The notes under the pieces are model-generated. The model was not told the DNA's origin, made no database searches, and saw only the letters and a list, made by a program, of their open reading frames with translations. Below, in pieces: positions 1 to 7,929 of a stretch of DNA of 64,000 nucleotides. Position 1 is the stretch's first letter. Every line of letters begins with the position of its first letter. The position numbers and the translations under genes were made by a program. Origin of the DNA: Vogesella indigofera (GTDB taxonomy: Bacteria > Pseudomonadota > Gammaproteobacteria > Burkholderiales > Chromobacteriaceae); NCBI RefSeq assembly GCF_003633895.1, contig NZ_RBID01000014.1, forward strand, positions 299,188 through 363,187, read 5' to 3'.

Positions 1-3
1 GAA

Positions 4-69
4 AGGCATCAGCCGAGTGCTGAATCAGAATTGACTGATGCCTCGTACATCCGGGGATTGTGTACGAGG
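4..69 (+). other. Two overlapping hairpins at the left edge
   Basis: AGGCATCAG (4-12) pairs with CTGATGCCT (35-43), and CCTCGTACA (41-49) pairs with TGTACGAGG (61-69). The two stems share bases 41-43, so they cannot both form fully. No coding frame is recognisable here. It may be the 3' end of a transcript that begins outside the window and ends at the terminator at 104-131. The function is unknown. Confidence 0.35.
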
Positions 70-103
70 TTTATTCCTTGGATTCCCCTTACGAGCGTTG
101 TTA

Positions 104-131
104 GGCCGGCTTTTTAGCCGGCTATTTTTTT
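104..131 (+). terminator. Rho-independent terminator
   Basis: GCCGGCT (105-111) and AGCCGGC (116-122) form a 7-bp stem with a 4-T loop, followed by TATTTTTTT. It would end a rightward transcript entering from beyond the left edge. It overlaps the stop codon of the leftward cadR gene. Confidence 0.75.
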
Positions 132-566
132 GCCCGTCGCCGGCGGATGGCAGACGCACGGCTCGCCGCTGGAGGCGTCTTCCAGCGTTTTCAGGATGCC
201 GCAATCGGCCAGCGTGTGCGGGCTGTGGCAGCGCCCGCGCAAGGCCAGCAACTGCTGCTCCAGCTGCTGCAGCGTCTCGATCTGGCTGTGCACGCGGCGG
301 ATCTGGTCGTCGATCAGCGCATTGACGCGGTCGCACGGCTCCGGTGCCGGATGCTGGTGATAGTCGGCCAGCTGGCGGATGTCGGCCAGCGACATGCCCA
401 GCGAGCGGCAGTGGCGGATGAAGTTGAGCTGCTCAACATGGCCCGGCTCGTAACGGCGATAACCGCTGGCACTGCGCGCCGGTGCCGGCAGCAGTCCCTC
501 GCGCTCGTAGTAGCGGATGGTTTCCACCTCGCAGCCAGTCTGTCTGGCCAATTCCCCGATTTGCAT
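114..566 (-). CDS. cadR: CadR/PbrR-type MerR-family metal-responsive regulator
   Basis: A 150-residue cytoplasmic MerR-family regulator that senses Cd/Pb/Zn and twists the promoter DNA of its target. The N-terminal winged helix (MQIGELARQTGCEVETIRYY, about 1-40) is followed by the dimerisation coiled coil (about 80-112). Three cysteines, C78, C113 and C122, occupy the positions of the CadR/PbrR metal ligands. The tail is rich in Cys and His (PCVCH), which may add metal affinity. The gene diverges from the metal ATPase at 656, and a 19-bp-spacer promoter with an inner dyad lies between them, the standard MerR arrangement. It therefore most likely controls that pump. Metal specificity is inferred from family pattern only. 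Confidence 0.9.
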   Translation of the reverse strand: MQIGELARQTGCEVETIRYYEREGLLPAPARSASGYRRYEPGHVEQLNFIRHCRSLGMSLADIRQLADYHQHPAPEPCDRVNALIDDQIRRVHSQIETLQQLEQQLLALRGRCHSPHTLADCGILKTLEDASSGEPCVCHPPATGKKIAG

Positions 567-596
567 CAGCCTGCTCCCGCCATCATCAATTCGTGC

Positions 597-627
597 TTGA
601 CCCTATAGTAGCTACAGGGTGTGCAAT
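597..627 (+). promoter_or_regulatory. MerR-type promoter and operator for the metal ATPase
   Basis: The -35 box TTGACC (597-602) and -10 box TGCAAT (622-627) are separated by 19 bp, the overlong spacer typical of MerR-family-activated promoters. The spacer contains a near-perfect dyad, ACCCTATAG and CTACAGGGT around a central TAG. The promoter points toward the ATPase gene and lies just upstream of divergent cadR. Confidence 0.85.
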
Positions 628-655
628 ACACGAATGAAATCTGCGGGAGTCCGCC

Positions 656-2920
656 ATGTCCTCTTGTTGCAAGCACCAGCCCGCCGCCGGCGCGGCCGCA
701 TCCTGCGCCACGCCGGAACACCACGGCCATGACCACAGCGGCCACGATCATGCCGCCCACACCGAGACCCCGCCGCCGGCCAACACCGCCGGCGAGCGTC
801 TGCAGCTGGCGATTCCGGCGATGGATTGCCCCACCGAGGGCCAGCTGATCGCCAAGGTGCTGCGCCCGCTGGCCGGCGTCAACGACCTGTCCTTCAACTA
901 CATCGAGCGAACGGTGACGCTGCACCACGACGGCGTGGTCGAGACCGAGGTGCTGGTGGCACTGTCGGCGATCGGCATGCCCGCCACGCTGCACGCGAGT
1001 GCCGCCCCCGCCGCCGTCGCCACGCACGGGCAAGCCGGCTGGCAGCTGTGGCTGGCCGGTGCTCTGGCGGCACTGGCCGAGGCGCTGGCCTTCGGTGGCG
1101 CCGGCGATGCCAGCGTGCCGGTGGTGGCCTGCGCCGTGCCGGCGATGCTGCTGGCCGGACGCAGCACCGCGCGCAAGGCCTGGTTCGCGCTGAAGACGGC
1201 GACGCTGAACATCTATTTCCTGATGAGCCTGGCGGTGCTCGGCGCGATGCTGCTCGGGCAGTGGCCGGAGGCGGCGATGGTGCTGTTCCTGTTCGCGCTG
1301 TCGGAAAAGCTGGAGGCAAGGGCGCTGGCGCGCGCCGGCGACGCGGTGAAGGCGCTGATGGCGCTGCGGCCGGAAACCGCCTGGGTTGAGCACGGCGACG
1401 GCTGGCAGGAGGTGGCGGTGGCGGCGGTCAAGGTTGGCCGCATCGTGCGCGTGCGCCCCGGCGAGCGGGTGCCGCTGGACGGCGAGATCAGCGCCGGCCA
1501 CAGCCAGTTCAACGAGGCGCCGATCACCGGCGAGAGCCTGCCGCTGGACAAGGGGCCGGGCGACGCGGTGTACGCCGGCGCCATCAACGGCGGTGCGCTG
1601 GTGCAGCTGCGCGTCACCGCGCCGGCCGACGGCAGCGTGCTGGCGCGCATCATCCGCAGCGTGCGCGAGGCGCAGGCCGGCAAGGCGCCGACGCAGCGTT
1701 TCATCGACCGCTTCGCCGCGCGCTACACGCCGCTGGTGGTGGCACTGGCCGTGCTGCTGGCGGTGGCGCTGCCGATGCTGGGGCTGCTGGGCTGGCAGGC
1801 GGCGCTGTACAAGGCGCTGGTGCTGCTGGTGATCGCCTGCCCCTGCGCGCTGGTGATCGCCACCCCGGTGACGCTGGTGTCGGCACTGGCCGCCGCCGCG
1901 CGCCACGGCATGCTGATCAAGGGCGGCGCCGCGCTGGAAGCCGCCGCGCGCATCCGCACCGTGGCACTGGACAAGACCGGCACCCTCACCAGCGGCACGG
2001 TGGCGGTGACGCATGTCGAGCCGCTGGCCGACGGCCACGACGAGGCGACGGTGCTGGCGCTGGCGGCGGCGCTGGAGCAGCACTCCACCCATCCGCTGGC
2101 GCGCGCGGTGTGCCGGCGTGCGGCTGCGGCCAACGTTGCGCCCGCCACGCTGCACGGCGCGGTGACCGAGCTGCCGGGGCAGGGCATGCTGGGCGGTGCC
2201 GGCGGCCGGCAACTGGCGCTGGGCAATCGCCGGCTGGCGCTGGCGCAGGGCGTGCCAGCGGCGCAACTGGACGCACTGCTGGCGCCGCTGGATGAACAGG
2301 GCGAGGGCTATCTGCTGCTGCTGGCCGATGGTGCGCTGCTGGCGCTGCTGCACGTCAACGACACGCTGCGGCCACAGGCAGAACCCACCATTGCCGCCTT
2401 GCAGGCGCAGGGGCTGCGCGTGCTGATGCTGTCCGGTGACCAGCCGGCGGTGGTACGCCGCGTCGCCGCCGCGCTGCGGCTGGACGAGGCGCACGGCGGC
2501 CTGTTGCCGGACGACAAGCTGCAAAGCTTGGCCGCAGCGCAGCGCGAGGGTGGGGTGGCGATGGTCGGCGATGGCGTCAACGATGCGCCGGCGCTGGCGC
2601 AGGCCGATCTCGGCATCGCGATGGGCGCGGCCGGTTCCGACACCGCGCTGGAGACGGCGCAGGTGGCGCTGATGGACGACCGCCTCGACAAGCTGCCGCT
2701 GCTGTTCGCCCACGCGCGGCGCAGCATGGCGGTGCTGCGCGCCAATATCGTGATCGCGCTGGCGATCAAGCTGCTGTTCTTCGTGCTGGCGCTGGCCGGG
2801 GTCGCCACGCTGTGGATGGCAGTGTTCGCCGATGTCGGCGCCAGCCTGCTGGTGATCGGCAACGGCCTGCGCCTGGCGCGGGCGCGGCTGGGCGACAAAC
2901 ATGGAAAGGAGACAACATGA
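656..2920 (+). CDS. cadA: Zn/Cd/Pb-translocating P1B-type ATPase
   Basis: A 754-residue inner-membrane P-type ATPase that exports soft divalent metals using ATP. The N-terminus holds a Cys pair and a His-rich stretch (HHGHDHSGHDHAAH, about 22-35), then an HMA-like domain with MDCPTE rather than the usual MxCxxC. The membrane metal site CPC is at 395-397, the phosphorylation motif DKTGT starts at D439, and the hinge motif GDGVND starts near 638. CPC without a copper-type N-terminal pair, together with a CadR-type regulator, points to the Zn/Cd/Pb (P1B-2) class rather than copper. Its stop overlaps the next start as ATGA. ZntA is an equivalent family name. The exact metal is not shown by sequence. 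Confidence 0.93.
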   Translation: MSSCCKHQPAAGAAASCATPEHHGHDHSGHDHAAHTETPPPANTAGERLQLAIPAMDCPTEGQLIAKVLRPLAGVNDLSFNYIERTVTLHHDGVVETEVLVALSAIGMPATLHASAAPAAVATHGQAGWQLWLAGALAALAEALAFGGAGDASVPVVACAVPAMLLAGRSTARKAWFALKTATLNIYFLMSLAVLGAMLLGQWPEAAMVLFLFALSEKLEARALARAGDAVKALMALRPETAWVEHGDGWQEVAVAAVKVGRIVRVRPGERVPLDGEISAGHSQFNEAPITGESLPLDKGPGDAVYAGAINGGALVQLRVTAPADGSVLARIIRSVREAQAGKAPTQRFIDRFAARYTPLVVALAVLLAVALPMLGLLGWQAALYKALVLLVIACPCALVIATPVTLVSALAAAARHGMLIKGGAALEAAARIRTVALDKTGTLTSGTVAVTHVEPLADGHDEATVLALAAALEQHSTHPLARAVCRRAAAANVAPATLHGAVTELPGQGMLGGAGGRQLALGNRRLALAQGVPAAQLDALLAPLDEQGEGYLLLLADGALLALLHVNDTLRPQAEPTIAALQAQGLRVLMLSGDQPAVVRRVAAALRLDEAHGGLLPDDKLQSLAAAQREGGVAMVGDGVNDAPALAQADLGIAMGAAGSDTALETAQVALMDDRLDKLPLLFAHARRSMAVLRANIVIALAIKLLFFVLALAGVATLWMAVFADVGASLLVIGNGLRLARARLGDKHGKETT

Positions 2921-3378
2921 TGCGCTGGCTGGAGTGTCGTATCCCGCCGCCACTAGTGGGGCTTGCGTGTGCCGCGCTGATGGCGGCGCTGACGTGGTGG
3001 CGGGGTGGCTGGCCGCCGGCGGCGGCGGTGTCGTGGCCGCTCTGGCTGTTGCTGGTGCTGGCCGTGCTGCTCGACAGCAGCGCGGTGCTGGCTTTCGTGC
3101 GCCAGCACACCACCGTCAATCCGCTGACGCCGCAAAACAGCTCGACGCTGGTGGTCAGCGGTTTCTATCGTGTCAGCCGCAATCCGATGTATCTGGGCAT
3201 GCTGTGCCTGTTGCTGGCCTGGGCGTGGTGGCTGCAGCAGTGGCCGGCGCTGCTGGGGCCGCTGCTGTTCGTGCTGTGGCTGAACCGTTTCCAGATCGCG
3301 CCGGAAGAGCGGGCGCTGGCGGCGCGTTTCGGCGAAGAGTATGCCGCCTATTGCCGTCGCGTCAGGCGCTGGTGCTGA
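2917..3378 (+). CDS. Isoprenylcysteine carboxyl methyltransferase-family membrane protein
   Basis: A 153-residue membrane protein of the ICMT/phospholipid-methyltransferase-like family. It has about four hydrophobic segments, then the conserved C-terminal block GFYRVSRNPMYLGM (about 87-100) and the motif NRFQIAPEERALAARFGEEYAAY, the SAM-binding signature of this family. The start at 2917 overlaps the ATPase stop (ATGA) and has GGAG upstream, so the gene is translationally coupled to the metal pump. Bacterial members are often found beside metal-resistance genes, but their substrate is generally unknown. I infer no specific substrate here. Confidence 0.85.
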   Translation: MMRWLECRIPPPLVGLACAALMAALTWWRGGWPPAAAVSWPLWLLLVLAVLLDSSAVLAFVRQHTTVNPLTPQNSSTLVVSGFYRVSRNPMYLGMLCLLLAWAWWLQQWPALLGPLLFVLWLNRFQIAPEERALAARFGEEYAAYCRRVRRWC

Positions 3379-3937
3379 GCAGCAGCCCGCTGGGCAGTGG
3401 CTCGTCGGCGCGGTAGGCGCGTTGCAGCCGGGCCTGTTGCACACTGCCACTGCTGGCGGATTCGGTGGCCCGCAGTTGCTGTTCGGCCTGCTGCGCCATG
3501 CGGGCGGCCTGCTGTGCGACGGCGAGATCCTGTGCCGAGGGCTGCGCCGGTGCCAGTGCCGCGTTGCGGATGGTACGCGCCTTGTCCAGCGTCTGCTGCG
3601 GGGTGCGGCCGGGGCTGACCTCGATGCTGACTTCGCCAGCGACGGCGTAGCGCTGGCCGTCCGGCCCGGTCTGGTACTGGTAGCTGGCACCGCCGCGCGC
3701 CAGCCCGCCGCTGGCGGCCAGATGCGCCTGCTCGTGGCGGCGGACCTCGTCGTCGCGCTGTTGCAGCCGGCTGAGCTGCTGCTGTTCGGCGCGGCTTAAG
3801 GGCTCGCCGGCGCGGTTGCGGCCAACGTTGGCCGCAACGGTCGCCGCCTGGCGCTGGCAGGCCGGGCACGGGCAACCCGCCGCGTGGCGGGAGAGGCTGC
3901 TTGTCGCGTAAGGGGTGCCGGAGCCGGAGATGTCCAT
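3362..3937 (-). CDS. SprA-related putative metalloprotease-like protein
   Basis: A 191-residue protein with the conserved block of the SprA-related family (RHEQAHLAASGG, then YQYQTGPDGQRYAVAGEVSIEVSP). HEQAH at 68-72 matches an HExxH zinc motif. A CPCPAC cluster lies at 22-27 and the C-terminal part is Gln/Ala-rich. I start it at the ATG at 3937: the longer in-frame ATG at 3994 lies inside the terminator of the upstream ABC gene. The last 17 bases overlap the methyltransferase gene on the other strand. A 22-bp copy of the dispersed palindrome (3816-3837) is read through as coding sequence. Protease activity is a family prediction. Confidence 0.8.
   Translation of the reverse strand: MDISGSGTPYATSSLSRHAAGCPCPACQRQAATVAANVGRNRAGEPLSRAEQQQLSRLQQRDDEVRRHEQAHLAASGGLARGGASYQYQTGPDGQRYAVAGEVSIEVSPGRTPQQTLDKARTIRNAALAPAQPSAQDLAVAQQAARMAQQAEQQLRATESASSGSVQQARLQRAYRADEPLPSGLLLSTSA
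3816..3837. repeat. Palindromic copy of the dispersed GCGGCCAAC repeat, inside a gene
   Basis: A perfect 22-bp palindrome, TTGCGGCCAAC followed by its reverse complement. It is the G-variant (AACGTTG) of the dispersed repeat and is translated within the SprA-like gene as part of VAANVGRN. Confidence 0.85.
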
Positions 3938-3971
3938 GAGCGCTGCCCGCCAGACGGATACCGGCTTGCAG

Positions 3972-4004
3972 TATAGAAAACAGCCCGGCGACATGCCGGG
4001 CTGT
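3972..4004 (-). terminator. Terminator of the ABC exporter gene
   Basis: ACAGCCCGGC (3980-3989) pairs perfectly with GCCGGGCTGT (3995-4004) across a 5-base loop. On the minus strand the stem is followed by TTTCTATA. It lies just downstream of the ABC exporter and upstream of the SprA-like gene. Confidence 0.75.
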
Positions 4005-4051
4005 TGTCATGGAAATGGCTGCCGGATCAACGGCTTGCCGTGCTTGGCGGT

Positions 4052-5824
4052 TTACGCAACCTTGTCGGCGCTGCGCTCGCCGGTCTGCAGCCGCCACAGC
4101 GCGGCGTAGCTGCCATCCTGCGCCAGCAGCGTGTCGTGGGTGCCGGACTCGATCAGGCGGCCGTGCTCCATCACGTGGATGCAGTGTGCGTGGCGCACGG
4201 TGGACAGGCGATGCGCGATCACCACCGTGGTGCGGCCGCGCGACACCACGTCCAGCGAGCGCTGGATGGCGGCCTCGGTCTCGTTGTCCACCGCGCTGGT
4301 GGCCTCGTCCAGGATCAGTATCTTCGGGTCTTTCAGGATCGCGCGCGCCAGTGCCAGCCGCTGGCGCTGGCCGCCGGACAGCTTCTGGCCGCGTTCGCCG
4401 ATCGGGGTGTCGTAGCCCAGCGGCAGGCGATCGATGAACTCGTGCGCCTCGGCGGCGCGCGCGGCGGCAACGATGGCGTCGCGGCCAACTTCGGGCATGC
4501 CGTAGGCGATGTTCTGCGCCACGCTGCCGTCGGTCAGGAACACGTCCTGGCTGACGTAGCCGATGGCGCGGCGCAGGTCGGTCAGCGCCAGCTGGCGGAT
4601 GTCCTGGCCGTCGAGGCGGATCTCGCCGTGCTGCGCGTCGTAGAAGCGCAGCAGCAGCTTGACCAGCGTGCTCTTGCCGGAGCCGGTGGCGCCGACAAAG
4701 GCCACCGTGCGCCCCGGCGGGATGGTCAGCGAGATGTCGTGCAGCACGGTGAGGTCGCCGTAGCCGAAGGTCAGGTGGCTGAAGCTCAGCTGGCCGCTGA
4801 CGCTGTCATGCGGCAGCGCACGGCCGTGGTAGTCGATGGAGAGCGGCGCCTGCAGGATGTCCAGTACGCGGTCGACGGCGGTCATCGAGCGCTGGTACAG
4901 GTCGGCGATGTCGGCCAGCCCGGTCAGCGGCCACAGCAGGCGCTGGGTCAGGAACACCAGCACCGAATAGCTGCCGACGCCGATGGCGCCGGTGAGCGCC
5001 AGGTGGCCGCCGTACACCAGCGTCACCACGAAGCCGGACAGGATCGCCATGCGGATCACCGGGATGATGGCCGACGACAGGCGGATGGCAGCGGCGTTGG
5101 TGGCGCGGTAGTGCTCGCTGGCGTCGCGGATGTGCGCCGCCTCGAACGCCTCGGCGGTGAACGCCTTGATGGTGGCGACGCCGAGCAGGTTGTTGTTGAG
5201 GCGGCCGCTGATCACCGCCGCCGCCTCGCGCACTGCGGCGTAGCGCGGCGCGATGCGGCGCTGGAACCAGAAGGTGCCGTACAGGATCAACGGGATCGGC
5301 GCCAGCGCGATCACCGCCAGCGTCGGCGCCAGATAGAAGAACACCGCGCTGACCATCACCGTCGAGCACAGCACCTGGATGATGCTGTTGGCGCCGCCGT
5401 TGAGGAAACGTTCCAGCTGGTTGATGTCGTCGTTGAGCACCGACATCAGCTTGCCGGTGCTCTTGTCCTCGAAGTAGGACAGCGGCAGCTTCTGCATGTG
5501 CTGGTAGGCATCCAGCCGCAGGTCGTGCTGCAGGTTCTGCGCCAGATTGCGCCAGCGCAGCTGGTACAGGTACTCGAACAGCGATTCGCCGCCCCAGATC
5601 AGTACCGTCAGCAGGCCCAGCCACAGCAGCTGGGTAAAGGCATCGGTCACCCCTAGCGCCGCGAGGAAGGACGCGTCGCGGTTGACCACCACGTCCACCG
5701 CCACGCCGATCAGCACCTCGGGCAGGATGTCGAAGAACTTGTTGACCACGGAAAAACAGCTGGCCAGGTACACGTCGCGGCGATAGCGCCGCGCGTACTG
5801 GAACAATCGGGAGAGGGATGACAT
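4052..5824 (-). CDS. MsbA-type ABC exporter, fused permease and ATPase
   Basis: A half-transporter of 590 residues that should dimerise in the inner membrane and export a hydrophobic substrate. The N-terminal six-helix type-1 domain (about 1-310) is followed by the nucleotide-binding domain: Walker [10 protein letters not shown] at about 378, signature LSGGQ at about 482, Walker [11 protein letters not shown], and the switch His in VIAHRLST. The open frame extends upstream to 5983, but the ATG at 5824 ([17 protein letters not shown]) is the family-like start, and the longer version would overlap the divergent thioesterase. The substrate cannot be read from sequence; lipid A (MsbA), lipids or drugs are all possible. 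Confidence 0.85.
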   Translation of the reverse strand: MSSLSRLFQYARRYRRDVYLASCFSVVNKFFDILPEVLIGVAVDVVVNRDASFLAALGVTDAFTQLLWLGLLTVLIWGGESLFEYLYQLRWRNLAQNLQHDLRLDAYQHMQKLPLSYFEDKSTGKLMSVLNDDINQLERFLNGGANSIIQVLCSTVMVSAVFFYLAPTLAVIALAPIPLILYGTFWFQRRIAPRYAAVREAAAVISGRLNNNLLGVATIKAFTAEAFEAAHIRDASEHYRATNAAAIRLSSAIIPVIRMAILSGFVVTLVYGGHLALTGAIGVGSYSVLVFLTQRLLWPLTGLADIADLYQRSMTAVDRVLDILQAPLSIDYHGRALPHDSVSGQLSFSHLTFGYGDLTVLHDISLTIPPGRTVAFVGATGSGKSTLVKLLLRFYDAQHGEIRLDGQDIRQLALTDLRRAIGYVSQDVFLTDGSVAQNIAYGMPEVGRDAIVAAARAAEAHEFIDRLPLGYDTPIGERGQKLSGGQRQRLALARAILKDPKILILDEATSAVDNETEAAIQRSLDVVSRGRTTVVIAHRLSTVRHAHCIHVMEHGRLIESGTHDTLLAQDGSYAALWRLQTGERSADKVA

Positions 5825-5903
5825 GATGGCGACGGAGCAAACAATAGGGTGGGCAACGATTGTACGCTGCCGTGCCACAAAAATGCATAAAGGATAGGAA
5901 GCA

Positions 5904-6386
5904 ATGCTTGAACACACTGTAAACCAGCGCGAACTCACCATGTCGGTGCTGATGACGCCGGACATGGCCAATTTTTCCGGCAACGTGCACGGCGGCGTGC
6001 TGCTGAAACTGCTGGACCAGGTCGCCTACGCCTGCGCCAGCCGCTACGCCGGCTGCTACGTGGTCACGCTGTCGGTCGACCAGGTGCTGTTCAAGCAGCC
6101 GATTCACGTCGGCGAGATGGTGACCTTCCTCGCCAGCGTCAACCACGTTGGCCGCACCTCGATGGAGGTCGGCATCAAGGTGATCGCCGAGGACATCCAG
6201 AAGCGCAGCGTGCGCCACACCAACAGCTGCTACTTCACCATGGTGGCGTTCGACAACGGCAAGGCGATGCCGGTGCCGCCGCTGTCGCTGGACAGCGATA
6301 CCCACAAGAAGCGCTTCCGCGAGGCGGAAATCCGCAAAAAAATGCGCATGGAAGCGGAACAGCACATGCAGGCCGCCGCCGAGTGA
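5904..6386 (+). CDS. Acyl-CoA thioesterase, hotdog fold
   Basis: A 160-residue cytoplasmic hotdog-fold thioesterase that hydrolyses acyl-CoA to free acid and CoA. The block [20 protein letters not shown] (21-40) holds the conserved N27-x-H29-G30-G31 and acidic D38 of the YciA/ACOT group. The C-terminal [18 protein letters not shown] is a basic-acidic helix typical of these proteins. GGAAG precedes the ATG. It diverges from the ABC exporter across about 80 bp and overlaps the following GTG-started acetyltransferase gene. Chain-length preference is unknown. Confidence 0.88.
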   Translation: MLEHTVNQRELTMSVLMTPDMANFSGNVHGGVLLKLLDQVAYACASRYAGCYVVTLSVDQVLFKQPIHVGEMVTFLASVNHVGRTSMEVGIKVIAEDIQKRSVRHTNSCYFTMVAFDNGKAMPVPPLSLDSDTHKKRFREAEIRKKMRMEAEQHMQAAAE

Positions 6387-6829
6387 GCCACGGCGGCGCG
6401 CTGCAGCCCTTGCTGGCCGGCGAGCAGCAGGCCGCCTACGCGCTGTACCGCAACGCGATGATGGCCGGGCTGCGCCGCATCGCGCGCTGGGACGAGGCGC
6501 TGCAACGGCAGCGCTTCGCCGCCAGCCACCAGGCGGCGTCGCTGTTCTGGTTCCAGGATGGCGGCGCCAACCGCGCGCTGCTCAGCCTGCGCCGCGACGA
6601 TGCCGGCCTGATCGTCGACCTGCTGGTGGTGCCGCCGGCGCAGCAGCGTCGCGGCAGTGGCCGCCGCGCGATGCGACTGGTGCACGCGCTATGCCGTCCC
6701 GGCGAGCAGGTGCGCCTGAGCTGCCTGCGCCGCGACCGCCGCGTGCACGCCTTCTATGCCGCGCTCGGCTACCGCATCGAGCACGCCGGCGCCGATTTCC
6801 TCGAGCTGGTGTGGCAGGCTCCGGCCTGA
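6383..6829 (+). CDS. GNAT-family N-acetyltransferase
   Basis: A 148-residue acetyltransferase. Motif A, VVPPAQQRRGSGRRAM (about 75-90), contains the QxxGxG-type acetyl-CoA pyrophosphate loop, and FYAALGYRIEHAGADFLEL is the usual C-terminal GNAT strand and helix. It begins at a GTG overlapping the thioesterase TGA, implying translational coupling. A MITE-like element begins immediately after its TGA stop. The acceptor substrate is unknown. Confidence 0.82.
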   Translation: MSHGGALQPLLAGEQQAAYALYRNAMMAGLRRIARWDEALQRQRFAASHQAASLFWFQDGGANRALLSLRRDDAGLIVDLLVVPPAQQRRGSGRRAMRLVHALCRPGEQVRLSCLRRDRRVHAFYAALGYRIEHAGADFLELVWQAPA

Positions 6830-6980
6830 GAACCTGTTCAAAGTCTCGCGCGCTCACGCGAGACAAGGCGAAAATGGCTGAGGAAGCGGCGTTGAGCTGG
6901 ATATAAACAAGCATGCCGAAGGCGTTTTCAACGCCGTATCACCCCATTGAGATCAGTCGCAGCAGACATTGAACCGGTTC
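6830..6980. repeat. MITE-like element, copy 1 (diverged)
   Basis: About 151 bp bounded by imperfect inverted ends, GAACCTGTTCAA on the left and TTGAACCGGTTC on the right (11 of 12 pair). The interior (GCGAGACAAGGCGAAAA, then GGCTGAGGAAGCGG, then GGCGTTTTCAACGC) matches the reverse complement of the element at 27771-27910. It encodes no protein. Both flanks read TGA, and the left TGA is the stop codon of the GNAT gene. Confidence 0.75.
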
Positions 6981-6987
6981 TGAACCG

Positions 6988-7002
6988 TTGCGGCCAACCT
7001 TG
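6988..7002 (+). repeat. Dispersed repeat, single intergenic copy
   Basis: TTGCGGCCAACCTTG upstream of scpA, just after the MITE-like element. It is an exact match to the core 13-mer. A possible scpA -10 box, TACAAT, lies at 7026-7031. Confidence 0.85.
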
Positions 7003-7063
7003 TTCCGCTCGCGCACCGCTGGTCGTACAATGCCCCCCTTGCCGCCCACCCTTGTCCCCGACC

Positions 7064-7888
7064 ATGACCACACCGCTTGCCGACTTCCAGCTCACCGCGC
7101 CCGAACTGCCGCCGGCCCTGCCGATCGCGCACGTGTTCGGCCAGCCGGTACTGGAAATCCCGCAGGACCTGTTCATCCCGCCCGACGCGCTGCAGGTGAT
7201 CCTGGACAGCTTCGAAGGCCCGCTCGACCTGCTGCTGTACCTGATCCGCAAGCAGAACCTCGACGTGCTCAACATCCCGCTGGCCGAGGTCACCGCGCAG
7301 TACATGAGTTACGTCGAGGTGATGAAGGCCGGCCAGTTCGAGCTGGCGGCGGAATACCTGCTGATGGCGGCGCTGCTGATCGAGATCAAGTCGCGGCTGC
7401 TGCTGCCGCGGCCACCGGTGGAAGGCGAGGACGATCCGGACGACCCGCGCGCCGAGCTGGTGCGCCGGCTGCTGGAGTACGAGCAGATGAAGCTGGCGGC
7501 GCTGGCGCTGGACAAGCTGCCGCAGGCCGACCGCGACTTCGCCTGGCTGGCGGTGCTGGTGGAGCAGTCCGCCGAGCAGCGGCTGCCGGAAGTCAGCGCG
7601 CTGGACCTGCGCCAGGCGTGGCTGTCCATCCTGTCGCGCGCCAAACACAACCGTCACCACAAGGTAAAGCAGGACGAGCTGTCGGTGCGCGAGCAGATGA
7701 GCTGGATCGTGCGCTACCTCGACGGCCGCGACTATGTGGCCTTCGAGGAGCTGTTCGACATCGGCAAGGGCGTCGCCCACCTGGTGGTCAACTTCATCGC
7801 GGTGTTGGAGCTGGTGAAGGAGGGCATGGTCAGGGTCAGCCAGGACGAACCGTACCAGCCTATCTATGTGCGGTTGGCGGTGGTGTAA
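7064..7888 (+). CDS. scpA: Segregation and condensation protein A
   Basis: A 274-residue kleisin subunit of the SMC-ScpAB condensin that compacts and segregates the chromosome. The signature FEGPLDLLLYLIRKQNLDVLNIPL near the N-terminus and the C-terminal winged-helix segment (YLDGRDYVAFEELFD) are clear. The frame is open from 6947, but the ATG at 7064 (MTTPLADFQL) follows the likely promoter and is preferred. Its usual partner scpB is not adjacent: 1.95 kb containing a low-GC minus-strand gene and ynfA separates them. Confidence 0.92.
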   Translation: MTTPLADFQLTAPELPPALPIAHVFGQPVLEIPQDLFIPPDALQVILDSFEGPLDLLLYLIRKQNLDVLNIPLAEVTAQYMSYVEVMKAGQFELAAEYLLMAALLIEIKSRLLLPRPPVEGEDDPDDPRAELVRRLLEYEQMKLAALALDKLPQADRDFAWLAVLVEQSAEQRLPEVSALDLRQAWLSILSRAKHNRHHKVKQDELSVREQMSWIVRYLDGRDYVAFEELFDIGKGVAHLVVNFIAVLELVKEGMVRVSQDEPYQPIYVRLAVV

Positions 7889-7929
7889 GCCACCGCATAG
7901 GGCACTAGGTCCTGCTGCTTGCGCCCTGC

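Noticed and set aside
566-2953. A 795-codon open frame on the minus strand opposite the metal ATPase
   Set aside because: Its product is a Gln/Arg/His-rich shadow with no recognisable domain; the plus-strand frame has every P1B-ATPase motif.
3938-3994. Longer start of the SprA-like protein at 3994
   Set aside because: That ATG lies inside the hairpin of a terminator for the upstream gene, so it would not be a normal start.
4004-5656. A 550-codon plus-strand frame opposite the ABC exporter
   Set aside because: Gln/Arg/His-rich shadow; the minus strand has Walker A, signature and Walker B motifs.
5825-5983. Upstream extension of the ABC exporter to the ATG at 5983
   Set aside because: It would overlap the divergent thioesterase and adds a non-family leader; the ATG at 5824 gives the usual N-terminus.
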